DNA of 64,000 bases from Lepidostoma basale. Lineage: Eukaryota; Arthropoda; Insecta; Trichoptera; Lepidostomatidae. Under the pieces are notes generated by a model. It searched no databases. It was not told where the DNA came from and saw nothing but the letters and a program-made list of their open reading frames with translations. This document shows positions 55,501-64,000 of the stretch, one piece after another. A program made the position numbers and the translations under genes. Every line of letters starts with the position of its first letter. Within the stretch, counting starts at the first letter, position 1. The stretch spans positions 682,001 through 746,000 of the forward strand of contig JAHDVF020000880.1 in the NCBI GenBank assembly GCA_022606425.2. Direction: 5' to 3'.

Positions 55501-58500
55501 GCAACCTTTCCATTTTTTTAGCGCATCAGAGACTTTCGGTTAGTAGAATTCGAATGCCCAAATTTTCCCGAATGAGCTAAAAAAAAGGTTGCCACCGATT
55601 TCCACCGTTCAAAAACCTCGTTGATTCACAAAACAGTCGACTCTTTGCGATAATTTTTTTAATTTCAGAAAGGTGTTTAGGAAATAATACTTTTTAGCAC
55701 CTCCTTTTTGTTTCCTAGGGCTCCCCTGTTCTCTACACGACCAGAATTACCCCCTCTGCTCCCTCCAGAGCCCACTTTGGGAACCTATTATCTAAAATAT
55801 CTAGGGATCCACTCAATTATGTACAATTTTTTTTTTTTATCAAAATCGGTCCAGGCGCTTGGGAGGAGTGACATACACACGTACAGAAGAATTATATTTA
55901 AAGATAATAAATACTGTGATATGATTTTCTGTGTTTCTTTGTTATAAACACGATTGATATAATAATATTATTACACAATGAATACTTATTCGGCACATAA
56001 TAACATTTAATTGAAAATCGGAGATATACATTGTATTAAATATGACCAATTAAAAAAACAGTATACCACTGTGTCAAAAATTTACTGATTGAAATGTTAA
56101 GATCTGCGACTGTCTCATTCACGCACTTTTTGCGTCTCACTCTTACTACTTGTATATTTGCGTGTGTGAATGGGGCAAGTATGTCGTGCGCCGCGAAATT
56201 GAATATTTCCGGTTTCAGTCCATTCATGGTACATGCTTGGTCGTCCGGTTCGATATTTTTTCAAACGTTGCGATCGTTTCGCTTGAGCGTAAAATTTTAT
56301 ATTTAAATCGAAATTATGTTTTGATACTAAGGAAAAATATGACCTTTTATAACCCCAACCGTTTTATTTATAAAATTGCGTCATACATTATATACTAGCT
56401 GACCCGGCGAATTTTGTACCGCCTCAGAATCAATAAATGTTAACTATTTAGTTTTTTTATTAAGTCTAAATGAATATTAAAAAAAAATGAAGTTCAATAA
56501 ATGTGCAAAAATCGAAATGAAAAATGTTTTAATTACATTGAAATCAGTGTAATTCATCTGGCGGCAAGACATTTGGTTTATTGAAGCGAATCTAAATGAT
56601 TCGCGTAGCATTGTTTCACTTCTTCCAGTTAAGCTATTTGCTGGATGGGTGCACTCGGGTCGATTCCCTTCATTGAAACACCTTGTGATGTACGCCATTT
56701 TTCGTTTTGTTGTCAGGTGCAAGAATGAATACATATACAGCCGTATGATTGATAGCGGCGTCCACGCGTCCGAGTACTTTACTGAAAAATTGCATCATCT
56801 AACAACTGGTCACACAACTTCCCACTGTACGAGTATTACAAAAACAACAACAAAAAACATAGCACCGTTTCCCCTCAGGGGTAGGCAGAGAGAATGGACC
56901 GCCACACTACTTTATCATCGGATGGTTTGCCGACACGTGAACATGCTACGTACAATAAGTTTAAAATTTCGGTTGGATTGTTGGTTGCTTGGTCTTCGTT
57001 TGTTACACAGTGGATAGATTTGAAGGAATGCAGTGGGCCAACGATTTGATTTTTAATTGTGGAGTTCAAGTGATCCACAACTTTGTTCTTTGGCGCAAGA
57101 ATTACTTGTTCACTGAACCAATTGCGATTTTTGTGGTTAGAAATAATGTTCGGGAACACTTTGTTGATGAATTCGATACAGTTGATAAGCATTGTTGCCA
57201 GTGATAGTTTCCGCCGTCAAATTTGATAGATAACGCTTGGAACACTTGCCGTGGACCATGCAAAGTGATTTGGGGGTTGATGACCCCTCACGGCTTGTGA
57301 TCTTGTTTGTAATTACAACATCATGCAGGTCTGGATCGGTTTCGGGATCAGGAATCTGGGCACATATAATGTCATGATATTGCGTTGTATACAGATTTCC
57401 TTTTAGTGATTTTCTTATTTTTCCAATCAGTTGTCGGGATACCATAAAAAAACCGTTCCATACAAAATGTATGAGAAAATGAATTTTCTTCATAATTATT
57501 TTTTGTAATTTTTTCTTATTATAATCTAATAAAATATTGTATTATATAATCTAAGTTATTTTGCTATTCGGGACGGAGACAAATCCAACAAATCAAAGAT
57601 CATCAAAATCAGTCCAGCCGTTCTAATGGTGTAACTAACACGATTTTGTTTTATATGGTATACTCGTATATAGTTTATTTTTTGAAATAATAGCATTTGC
57701 CGAGCAATAATGATTCTATATCATTTATTGAACTGAAAAGGTTTTTCTACTATATATATTTTTTCCAACAGGTACATTTTAGAACAGACTCAACCCATAT
57801 CACAGCGGAGCCTCTTGTCTATCACCCCATGGTTCCATGCCTATGGATTTGTGACACATATTATTTCACTGAATATCCATTTGAAATATGCCTTCTTAGT
57901 GAAGTTCTCGGAAGAAGCTTTCCTCAAAGCTATCCAAAACTTCAAGGTATCTATGAAATTCATTCACTAATCGTATTTATTTTATAAAATGCAATGAAAT
58001 CAAACTAGAAAAATACAAAAATTAAAAACGTTTTAGAAATCTCTGAAAACAGTCACCCAAATCTCAATACTTAACTTTGCAGCCATCCTATTGTAACTAT
58101 GTAAGCATTTAATAATCCTCAAACAAGGCGAAACATGTCATTCTCGTAAAATGTATTTAATCTTACAGAAAACGGATGTTTTCACCAATATTTAATATAG
58201 ACTGTTACTTTATTGTTCAATAAACAATTACCAATGGTAGCCATTTATAGTTGATATTATTATATGGAATACTTGTGAGCAACATAAGAAAACCAATTAA
58301 TATGATAGTTTGCTTATCGGAATCTTTACAAAATGGCCATATTCAAATAGTTCTGCAGTTCTGATCAATCGTCTGAAAATATCAAATACGCACAAACAAC
58401 GTCTATGTCTGCGTTCATAAATTTGAAAAATATCTGTCCTTGCTGTTTATCTAAGACTTAATTTAGTCTTATTCTTATTATTCCACACCTCCGTGGTACA

Positions 58501-60358
58501 GAGGGCCTCAAGGAACCTTCTCCACCCGACTCTATCCCAAGCCTGATGCCAAATATCATACCAATAACTGATGGTGAAGTGGGTCTCAAAATAACTTGCC
58601 CAAGACAGTAGACCTACGAGTGTCCACAATTGACTCAACACCAATCTTGCTTGACGGTGCCCCCATTATGACCACGATCAGATTTTGTTACCTCAGTTTT
58701 ATGATTGCGCTCTCGGAGGCACGGAAGAGGATGTAGCCAGCAGACTTTATTCAATAGGTTTATTAAAATAATTAATTCTAATTAGCTTATATCACGATGA
58801 CTATCGAAAACGTTATTATTACATTAAATCATAATTACTTATTAAATTAAATATGCATAATAAAAGTATACTTTTAGTTGACACTACTATTCATGGTACC
58901 GCCACTGATGGTTTTTCTATCCAAACATCCCCTTGTGGATAAATACGATCTCTCGAGTATAGCCGAGATTTGGTGCGGAGCAGCTCCACTTTCCAAGGCT
59001 ACTGAAATGGCTGTAACTAAAAGGATAGGAGTCAAACTGATAATGCAGGGATACGGACTCACTGAGACTACTTTAGTTGTCAGTCATGCTATTATGGGTT
59101 CGAAAAACAAAGTCGGATCCAGTGGAAAATGTATACCTGGATGCAAATTAAAGGTAAAACAAAATAATGAATCAAATCAATCTCAGGTTTATTTTCAATT
59201 ACCAATCAATTCTAAATTTGATCGATGTGAAAACACTATAAAAAATCAGTAGTAATAGAGTTAAATATTGAAATATTTATTCCAATCGTCTATCAAATCA
59301 CCCGTCATAATTAATATCCTAGAGTTCTCCCTTCAAGTACAAAATTGATCAAGAAGCACCTACTTAAAGTCATAAACAACATTCTAACGTAGCAGTTTTC
59401 AAGTAATCAGAAGTAGGGTGTATTAATAAATTAAAAACTTAATAAAATATAACTCTGTGGTGGTTACAGATCGTTGACCTAAGTACTGGAGAAGCACTTG
59501 GTCCTAATAAAGAGGGTGAAATATGTGTGAAGTCTCCTCTAATAATGAAAGGATATCTTGGAGACTCCACCTCCACCATGGCTACTATTGACTCAGAAGG
59601 ATGGCTGCACAGCGGCGATATTGGATATTATGATGAAGAACATTACTTCTACGTTGTAGACAGACTCAAAGAACTAATTAAATACAAAGCTTTTCAGGTA
59701 TGGGGAAACTTTTATGTTAAAATAGTTGTAATAATTATTTCAAAATGTATTTTTATTGTGTTTATAAATATTCAAATTTTAATTACAAAAATCGATGTAT
59801 AAGATCTTATCCCTAGATAAGGTATTAAGATAAAAAAAAAATACCAAATTTTAAGATAAGATATGATTTTTTAATTTTAATTTCATTTTAAAGTTCACAG
59901 TATCAAAAATTCTTAGTTCCTAATAATGCAAACGTTTTCCCGCGAGTGTCACAATTATGTACGAATAATACTTTTGTAAGAACACTCGTAATCGATGAAC
60001 AATATCTTATTCGAGTATATATGAAAATATGTATACGTAATTGTTTTTATTTCAGGTTCCTCCAGCCGAACTGGAAGCCGTCTTGTTACAAAACCCTCAT
60101 ATCCGAGATGCCGGGGTAGTTGGTCTCCCGGACGAGGCATGCGGGGAGCTGACCGTAGCCTTCGTCGTCCGCCAGCCAGGTGCGGAGACCCTCACAGAAA
60201 AAGACGTCCAGGACTTTGTCGCGCAAAGGGTATCTTACCACAAGCGGCTACACGGAGGTGTCATCTTCCTCGATCTAATACCCAAGAACCCCAGTGGAAA
60301 AATTCTAAGGAGAGAACTAAGAAAATTGTTAAAAATAACAAAAAAATCTAAACTTTAA
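52406..60358 (+). CDS. 4-coumarate-CoA ligase / luciferase-like acyl-CoA synthetase, seven exons, 540 aa
   Basis: Member of the ANL superfamily. It activates a carboxylic acid with ATP to an acyl-adenylate and transfers it to coenzyme A. Exons: 52406-52519, 53764-53971, 54899-55217, 57772-57946, 58878-59153, 59470-59697, 60056-60358. All introns are GT-AG and the frame is kept at every junction. Motifs in order: P-loop [10 protein letters not shown] (residues 189-198), WFHAYGF (234-240), YGLTET (331-336), WLHSGD ending in the ATP-binding Asp414, hinge [13 protein letters not shown] (427-439), and catalytic Lys522 in [13 protein letters not shown]. The C-terminus SKL (538-540) is a type-1 peroxisomal signal. 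The length is normal for the family. The hinge has Ala438 where Gly is usual. The substrate cannot be told from sequence: a fatty or aromatic acid is likely, and light emission should not be assumed. The start ATG at 52406 is the first in the open frame, and the family's usual N-terminal segment follows. Confidence 0.93.
52845..52950. repeat. Intron 1: inverted pair of hairpin modules
   Basis: 52845-52879 (-) reads CTGAACA, A, GGGA-stem-TCCC, GAAA, CATG, TT. 52917-52950 (+) reads CTGAAGA, A, GGGAAGTTTGTGTCGC, GAAA, CAAG, TT. They face away from each other in intron 1. Confidence 0.6.
53238..53345 (+). mobile_element. Intron 1: SINE tail fragment
   Basis: Has GGAAAGCAACGGGAAACTA, CCAAGAACCAGCAAAAATGT and TTGCTGCAAACCAACCCCTA, the 3' end of the tRNA-derived SINE family. 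No head. Confidence 0.7.
53498..53532 (+). repeat. Intron 1: hairpin module
   Basis: CTGAAGA, T, GGAGA...TCTCC stem-loop, GAAA, CG, TC. Similar in layout to the CATG and CAGCTG modules but with another stem. Confidence 0.55.
53764..53971 (+). CDS. Acyl-CoA synthetase exon 2
   Basis: Acceptor TTTATGTTCCAG. Residues 39-107 ([20 protein letters not shown]... to ...LNTMYTK), plus the first base of Asp108. Donor GTATAC. It covers the N-terminal acyl-activating core with GVKKGDVV and LNTMYT. Confidence 0.88.
53990..54522 (+). mobile_element. Intron 2: CR1-like LINE 3' end
   Basis: Same family as 1972-2745: [20 protein letters not shown], then frame-broken traces, AATAAACTAATTTGATTTGA and a TTGATTTGATTTGATTT tail at 54499-54521. 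Same orientation as the gene; it fills most of intron 2. Confidence 0.8.
54719..54785. repeat. Intron 2: inverted hairpin-module pair
   Basis: The + module at 54754-54785 reads CTGATGA, A, GCTTG-GAAA-CAAGC, AAAA, CTAG, TT, and is inverted relative to ATTTGCTTTTACCCAAGCTT at 54715. Confidence 0.65.
54899..55217 (+). CDS. Acyl-CoA synthetase exon 3
   Basis: Acceptor TTATTTTAG. Completes Asp108 and encodes residues 109-213, with the AMP-binding P-loop [18 protein letters not shown]. Ends two bases into Lys214 before GTACGT. Confidence 0.9.
55337..55795. mobile_element. Intron 3: hAT-like MITE
   Basis: Ends are inverted: ATAGGTTCCCATACTTTTT on the left and TTTGGGAACCTAT on the right. The interior has repeated 'GCCCCCTTTTCAGAC' and 'GAGACTTTCGG' words and no ORF. 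The order is like 50330-50700. Confidence 0.55.
55796..56394. other. Intron 3: AT-rich intronic sequence
   Basis: 56090-56300 is less AT-rich, with no recognised family. Confidence 0.35.
56395..57665 (-). mobile_element. Intron 3: Helitron remnant
   Basis: On the - strand the helicase parts are traceable: [40 protein letters not shown] and [10 protein letters not shown] (57200-57390), then the later [40 protein letters not shown] and [20 protein letters not shown] (56960-57180). The stretch between them is deleted. The 3' end is CGGGTCAGCTAG followed by T (CTAG at 56395-56398). The 5' end carries ATCGTGTTAGTTACACCATT... near 57630. It is non-functional. Confidence 0.7.
56864..56945 (-). mobile_element. 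Intron 3: LINE-A tail nested in the Helitron
   Basis: On the - strand, GCGGTCCATTCTCTCTGCCT, ACCCCTGAGGGGAAACGGTG is the LINE-A 3' end. It fuses in frame to the Helitron helicase remnant, giving the open frame 56875-57192. Confidence 0.65.
57772..57946 (+). CDS. Acyl-CoA synthetase exon 4
   Basis: Acceptor TTTTCCAACAG. Residues 214 (last base) to 272, containing [14 protein letters not shown] and ending AIQNFK. Donor GTATCT. Confidence 0.9.
58100..58180 (+). repeat. Intron 4: CATG-family hairpin repeat
   Basis: AAGCATTTAATAATCCTCAA, ACAAGGCGAAACATGTCATT at 58106-58144, then TTACAGAAAACGGATGTTTT. Stem decayed, core GAAA-CATG-TC kept. Confidence 0.5.
58465..58640 (-). mobile_element. Intron 4: LINE-H 3' end
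   Basis: The - strand reads [20 protein letters not shown] followed by AATAAGAATAAGAC. Same C-terminus as 4878-5165. Confidence 0.7.
58878..59153 (+). CDS. Acyl-CoA synthetase exon 5
   Basis: Acceptor ACTTTTAG. Residues 273-364, starting [20 protein letters not shown] and containing [20 protein letters not shown] and [10 protein letters not shown]. Donor GTAAAA. Confidence 0.92.
59470..59697 (+). CDS. Acyl-CoA synthetase exon 6
   Basis: Acceptor GGTTACAG. Residues 365-440: substrate/ATP loop [28 protein letters not shown], and the hinge [14 protein letters not shown]. Donor GTATGG. Confidence 0.92.
60056..60358 (+). CDS. Acyl-CoA synthetase exon 7 (last)
   Basis: Acceptor TTTTTATTTCAG. Residues 441-540: [33 protein letters not shown], catalytic Lys522 in [13 protein letters not shown], and C-terminal SKL. 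Stop TAA at 60356-60358. A canonical AATAAA is not seen in the next 100 bases. Confidence 0.92.
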   Translation, partial: VPPAELEAVLLQNPHIRDAGVVGLPDEACGELTVAFVVRQPGAETLTEKDVQDFVAQRVSYHKRLHGGVIFLDLIPKNPSGKILRRELRKLLKITKKSKL

Positions 60359-60444
60359 AATTATTTTTATCACAATTTCATTACATAGAATTTAAATATA
60401 TATAGTCAATAACCTATCTAGGGATAAGCTATAATCATAGCTGA

Positions 60445-61165
60445 AAACAATAACGCCCTACAAAAAATGCTAGACAGACTACATCACGCCTGTAAGAAAT
60501 ACAACATGACGATCTCTATCGAAAAAACAAAATGTATGACCTTTTCCAAAACACCCAAAACATGTAACCTGGTTATAGAAAATCAAATCATAGAACAGGT
60601 CAGGTCCTTCAAGAATCTAGGCATAAACCTGCTGGGGGGAGCTGATCTGCGGGAAGAAATACAAGCCCAATTAAACAAGGCAGTGCAATCTCTGGGGCTC
60701 TAAAATCCACAATATTGAAAAACAAGGACATGGCCATTAAGAGTAAGATGAGAATCTTTAAAGCATGCGTAAGACCAATAATAATATATGGCGTCGAAGC
60801 AAGGGCAGCCACAGTAAAGACCAAATAAGTTTTGAGGACTTCCGAAATTAAGATACTGAGGACGATAGCAGGCAAGAAACTGAGAGATCGCCTGAGGAAC
60901 TTCAGAAAAAGAGAGATATGTGAGGTTGAAGATATTATAAGATGGAGCAGACAACAAAAAAGGGACTGGTACAGTCATGTTCAAAGAATGGACACCACCA
61001 AACTCCCTATATTGCATTGCATAATCAGCATCATGGGACTCGTCCTCGTGGAAGACCTCCTAAAAGATGGAAGGACAGCTGGGAATCTACCTCACAGGTG
61101 GAGCAATACTCTCGAGAACAGACCACATAGGTCTACAATAAGGAAGAAGGAGAAGAAGAATCATT
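60445..61165 (+). mobile_element. LINE-G, 5'-truncated
   Basis: The + strand reads QKMLDRLHHACKKYNMTISI, EKTKCMTFSKTPKTCNLVIE and LIGQVRSFKNLGINLLGGAD-like (distal RT). It continues through KMRIFKACVRPIIIYGVEAR (frame-broken), AGKKLRDRLRNFRKREICEV, 'HVQRMDTTKLP' and 'GTRPRGRPPKRWKDSWEST' to an AAGAAGGAGAAGAAG tail. It starts less than 100 bp after the stop codon of the acyl-CoA synthetase gene. Confidence 0.85.
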
Positions 61166-61886
61166 TTAATTGAATTCTCAATTTATTTGACTTCATTTTA
61201 AATTGATTTTGATATTTTAACGAATTTGCATACTTTTGTTTTCAAATTTTCTGTAGTGATCGGGCGGGATATATAAAATAATTCATTTTAATGAATTTAC
61301 CTAAAAATATTCATTATGCAAATAGCTATTATATAACTTGAAAATTTTATCTTAGATGATACAAATAAATTTCTAATTACTAATTTTGAAGTTTAGTAGT
61401 AGATACAAATAAATTTCTAATTACTCATTTCTTATTACTAATTATAGTTCTGTGTTGTTGTATAAATGCCTATTAAACTGGATACTTCTTTTATTCTTCT
61501 AAAAAAATTAATGCGTGTTTGAATTCATATGTTACATATCAAATTTATTCCTCACATCAGTTTGATCGGTGTGAAATTGTAATAAAACAAATAGAAGTGA
61601 TGGTGATTTGAATTTCGATACGGGATAGCAAGACAAACAATTAAATAAAGTGGTAAACACAGGTCGCCATCATGGTCAAAAGGGTCATTACAAAGATAAT
61701 GGAAACACATATGTGGTAAATAAAGGAGAAAATAATCGTAATTGAATGGAATGACTAATAGAAGTCGAAAGGCTTTATTTACTGCCATTACAAACAAATT
61801 CAGAAAAATTCATATGTGTTAGTTACTAAATATGTTTCTTTTATATACGCCATACTTAGTGTTGTTATGATGGTTTATTTCTCTTT
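61166..61886. other. AT-rich sequence, nothing recognised
   Basis: No supported gene or repeat. Confidence 0.4.
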
Positions 61887-61898
61887 TTCATTTTTATA

Positions 61899-62602
61899 AC
61901 TAACTAACTAACCATCACGCCATCTCGCCGAAGGGGTAGGCAGAAAGAATGGACTGCCACACCTTTCTTTCCTGACATATTTCTCTCGCTTCCTCAACAT
62001 TCATACATCGTGTCATGAACGCGCGTCGATTTCTCTGACTCCTCACATGGCCGACATTCAATATTTGATTTATTTGATCGTACCACGTTTTCCTTGGTCT
62101 TCCTCTATTTCTGGTACCATTTACATCATTAACATATAATTTTTTACCATTCTTTCTTCATTCATTCTTTCCATATGTCCAAAACCATCTTAATGATCCT
62201 TTCATTATTTTGTTCATGACACCATCATTCGCACCGCATTCACTTCTTATATTTTCATTCGACACTCTATCATACACAGAATATCCACACATTCGTCTAA
62301 GAGATCTCATTTCTACTGCATTTATTCTACTTTCATCCTTCCTTTGCCAGTTCCATGCTTCGCTTCCATACATAAGGGTCGGTAGAAGAACACCATTGTG
62401 CACTGCCATTCTAGATTTTTGGATAGGTTTTTGTTTGCGATGACAACTTTAAGTGCACCATTCACTTTGTTGCCTGCCCCAACCCTTCTTTCAATATCTC
62501 TCTCCACTCTCCCATCTCTTGTAAACATACTACCTAAATACACAAACTCAACTACTTGCTCCAAGTTTTTACCATTCACGCTAATGTCGCAGACTGTCAT
62601 GG
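61899..62602 (-). mobile_element. LINE-A, 5'-truncated, with 12 bp TSD
   Basis: The - strand reads CDISVNGKNLEQVVEFVYLG, SMFTRDGRVERDIERRVGAG, NKVNGALKVVIANKNLSKN, then VLLPTLMYGSEAWNWQRKDE through the C-terminal region (three frame breaks) to the (TTAG)n tail. A perfect 12 bp duplication (TTCATTTTTATA) lies at 61887-61898 and 62603-62614. The insertion split a hairpin-module repeat. Confidence 0.9.
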
Positions 62603-62960
62603 TTCATTTTTATATACTTTGTATATACAACACTTATATTAATTTTTTTTTAATTATTATACATAGACATGTTTCGGATAAACAGTCCTTCAGTGATACA
62701 TATTATAAAGATAAATTAAAAAAAATATTCTCAAATTGTTTACATGATCTGACAGTTGTTATAAATATTTATTTATAACATAAGGATATATTTATTATAA
62801 ATCTTTATAACATCTGCAGATCACGTAAACAATTTTATAACATATTTTAAAATGTATCTTTATAATATGTATTAATGAAGAAGGACTGTTGTTCCGAAAC
62901 ATGTCTTTGTATTTTTTTTAAATGTAAGTGTTGTATATACAAAGTATATAAAAAAGAAAA
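62603..62960. repeat. Foldback with hairpin modules (GGAC type)
   Basis: 62666-62694 (-) and 62872-62905 (+) are inverted copies of TGAAGA, A, GGACTGTT...CC, GAAA, CATG, TC. TTTTTATATACTTTGTATAT ends both arms (62605 and, inverted, about 62955). The interior is AT-rich and partly palindromic. Confidence 0.7.
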
Positions 62961-63061
62961 AGAGAAGTAAACTAAAAATGTTATTTGTATTCTAAAAAAT
63001 CCAAAAACTTAGCCAATATAAATCTATTGAAATATAACACAAACACATTTTTAGTATGTAC

Positions 63062-63390
63062 GTATTAAACGGTTTTCGCAACAGCTATGACTGTCACACC
63101 AAAGGTCCCCGGGTTCGATCCGGGCGACGATAGTGAGAAAATAAATCTCTGGTCTGGTAGAATTCATGTGAGAATTAAAGTGGCGATAGACTAGCTATCT
63201 ATTATATGTTATGAGAATCTATAACTAAAAAAAATATGTACTGTAACTGGGTTCAAATATTTGTTGTATTCAAAAATGTGGAAAGCAACGGGATTCTATT
63301 ACATTAAAAAAGGGGCAAGTTGCATCTCAAGAACCAGCAAAAAATATATATTTTGCTGCAAATCAATCCCTAGGATTGAAATTAAAAAAT
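63062..63390 (+). mobile_element. tRNA-derived SINE
   Basis: Head CAACAGCTATGACTGTCACACC, AAAGGTCCCCGGGTTCGATCC (B box variant); body ending in GGAAAGCAACGGGATTCTAT and CTGCAAATCAATCCCTAGGA. Confidence 0.75.
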
Positions 63391-63514
63391 AATGTAAGAG
63401 GATTGTATCACAAAACCAAAATTGATATTCTGAAAAAGAAGTATTAGATTCAGAAACATATTTCCAAATGTTTAAAGCGAAAGTATTTCTGTCGCGGATA
63501 TTTATAATAAAAAC

Positions 63515-63665
63515 TAACTAACTAACTAACCATCACGCCGTCTCCCCGAAAGGGTAGGCAGAAAGAATGGACCGTCACATTTTAACCGATGCGGCACTCC
63601 ATCCTTCTCTTTTCGCCCCGCTGGAGACGTGGTGTGATGGGTTGCGAACCTCATCGCCACAATAT
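63515..63665 (-). mobile_element. Short element sharing the LINE-A tail, truncated
   Basis: LINE-A-like end (CTAACTAACCATCACGCCGT, GGCAGAAAGAATGGACCGTC), then AACCGATGCGGCACTCCATC and GCTGGAGACGTGGTGTGATG, ending near AACCTCATCGCCAC. Third copy of the composite at 24672 and 40075. Confidence 0.7.
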
Positions 63666-63934
63666 TTATAATATTTATAATAATAACAATAATATGCTAA
63701 CTTTTAAAGCGCTGTTTTTGTGATGTAATCACCTGAAGGGCGCATTAAGACGTGTTTTAAATTTAAATGTAAAAGATGCATCTGATTGATATTCGGGATC
63801 GATTAGAAAGTATAATAGAACAAAATATGCAGGTTTTAAATTGGGTATGAAATATGAAAAATATGGGTTTTCAGCTTAGATTTCAGCTTTCAGCTTAATG
63901 AAATAGTTATTATACCAATCAATGTTTGATATAT
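63666..63934. other. AT-rich spacer
   Basis: Nothing recognised. Confidence 0.4.
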
Positions 63935-64000
63935 AAAAAGGCCAAAGTGTCCTTCTAAGAATCAGTAAATAATGATACACTTTGCTGCAAACCAATCCTT
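63935..64000 (+). mobile_element. SINE tail running out of the window
   Basis: AAAGGCCAAAGTGTCCTTCT, TTTGCTGCAAACCAATCCTT matches the 3' end of the SINE family (53280-53340). It continues past the end. Confidence 0.55.

Noticed and set aside
55708..55947. Additional coding exon of the gene in intron 3
   Set aside because: It overlaps the right end of a hAT-like MITE, has no family similarity, and joining exon 3 directly to exon 4 already gives a complete, in-frame protein.

Overview
The window looks like a repeat-rich, AT-rich arthropod (insect) nuclear genome. It carries one spliced gene with GT-AG introns, many 5'-truncated non-LTR retrotransposons (LINEs), tRNA-derived SINEs, mariner, pogo-like, hAT-like and Helitron relics, and long foldback repeats. 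There are no bacterial operons, rRNA genes or CRISPR arrays. The order is not certain; the repeat content and gene family would suit a lepidopteran or a beetle.

Host genes. (1) On the + strand, 52406-60358, a seven-exon gene encodes a complete 540-residue adenylate-forming enzyme of the 4-coumarate-CoA ligase / luciferase-like acyl-CoA synthetase family. It has all core motifs and a C-terminal Ser-Lys-Leu peroxisomal signal. Its larger introns are full of transposon debris, but all six splice junctions keep the frame. (2) On the - strand, two GC-richer segments (44927-45137 and 23695-23804) have exon-like splice sites and compatible phases. They may be internal exons of an unrecognised gene whose intron of about 21 kb would span the middle of the window.

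Repeats. LINE-A is the dominant family: a YADD-type reverse transcriptase whose protein ends in an RGRPRKTW-type region and whose 3' tail is (TTAG)n. There are about 14 copies, several with perfect 7-16 bp target-site duplications (TSDs). Other LINEs are a Jockey-type element with (AAGTCC)n tail (18157-20184 is the best copy), RTE-like 3' ends, a CR1-like family with a TTGATTTGATTT tail, LINE-G (30031, 60445, 36486, 21270) and LINE-H (4878, 58465). A tRNA-headed SINE occurs at least five times, plus two tail-only pieces. Element B is a family with terminal inverted repeats and TTAA at both ends; one copy is a near-perfect palindrome with 120 bp arms. A shorter family at 24672, 40075 and 63515 shares the LINE-A 3' tail and is probably a LINE-A parasite.

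Most unusual signal. About twenty short hairpin modules, belonging to repeat families that otherwise look unrelated, share one architecture: CTGANGA-like box, one base, stem-loop, GAAA, a self-complementary 2-6 base block (CATG, CAGCTG, CTAG, CG), then T plus usually C. They are often arranged as inverted pairs. This resembles the core of a minimal (possibly dimeric) type of hammerhead ribozyme, but with one extra base before stem II.

Layout. 1-3984: LINE-A, Jockey, CR1-like, SINEs and element B. 4000-10140: sparse relics, a pogo-like element and hairpin modules. 10150-17800: mariner with a nested Jockey tail, RTE ends and unassigned sequence. 17800-20300: a foldback split by a Jockey insertion. 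20900-33000: dense LINE, SINE and element B. 33500-40600: foldbacks, an HTH transposase remnant and hairpin repeats. 41165-42118: a tandem array. 43000-52000: LINE-A, RTE-like, a duplication and foldbacks. 52406-60358: the acyl-CoA synthetase gene. 60445-64000: LINE-G, LINE-A, a foldback and SINEs.
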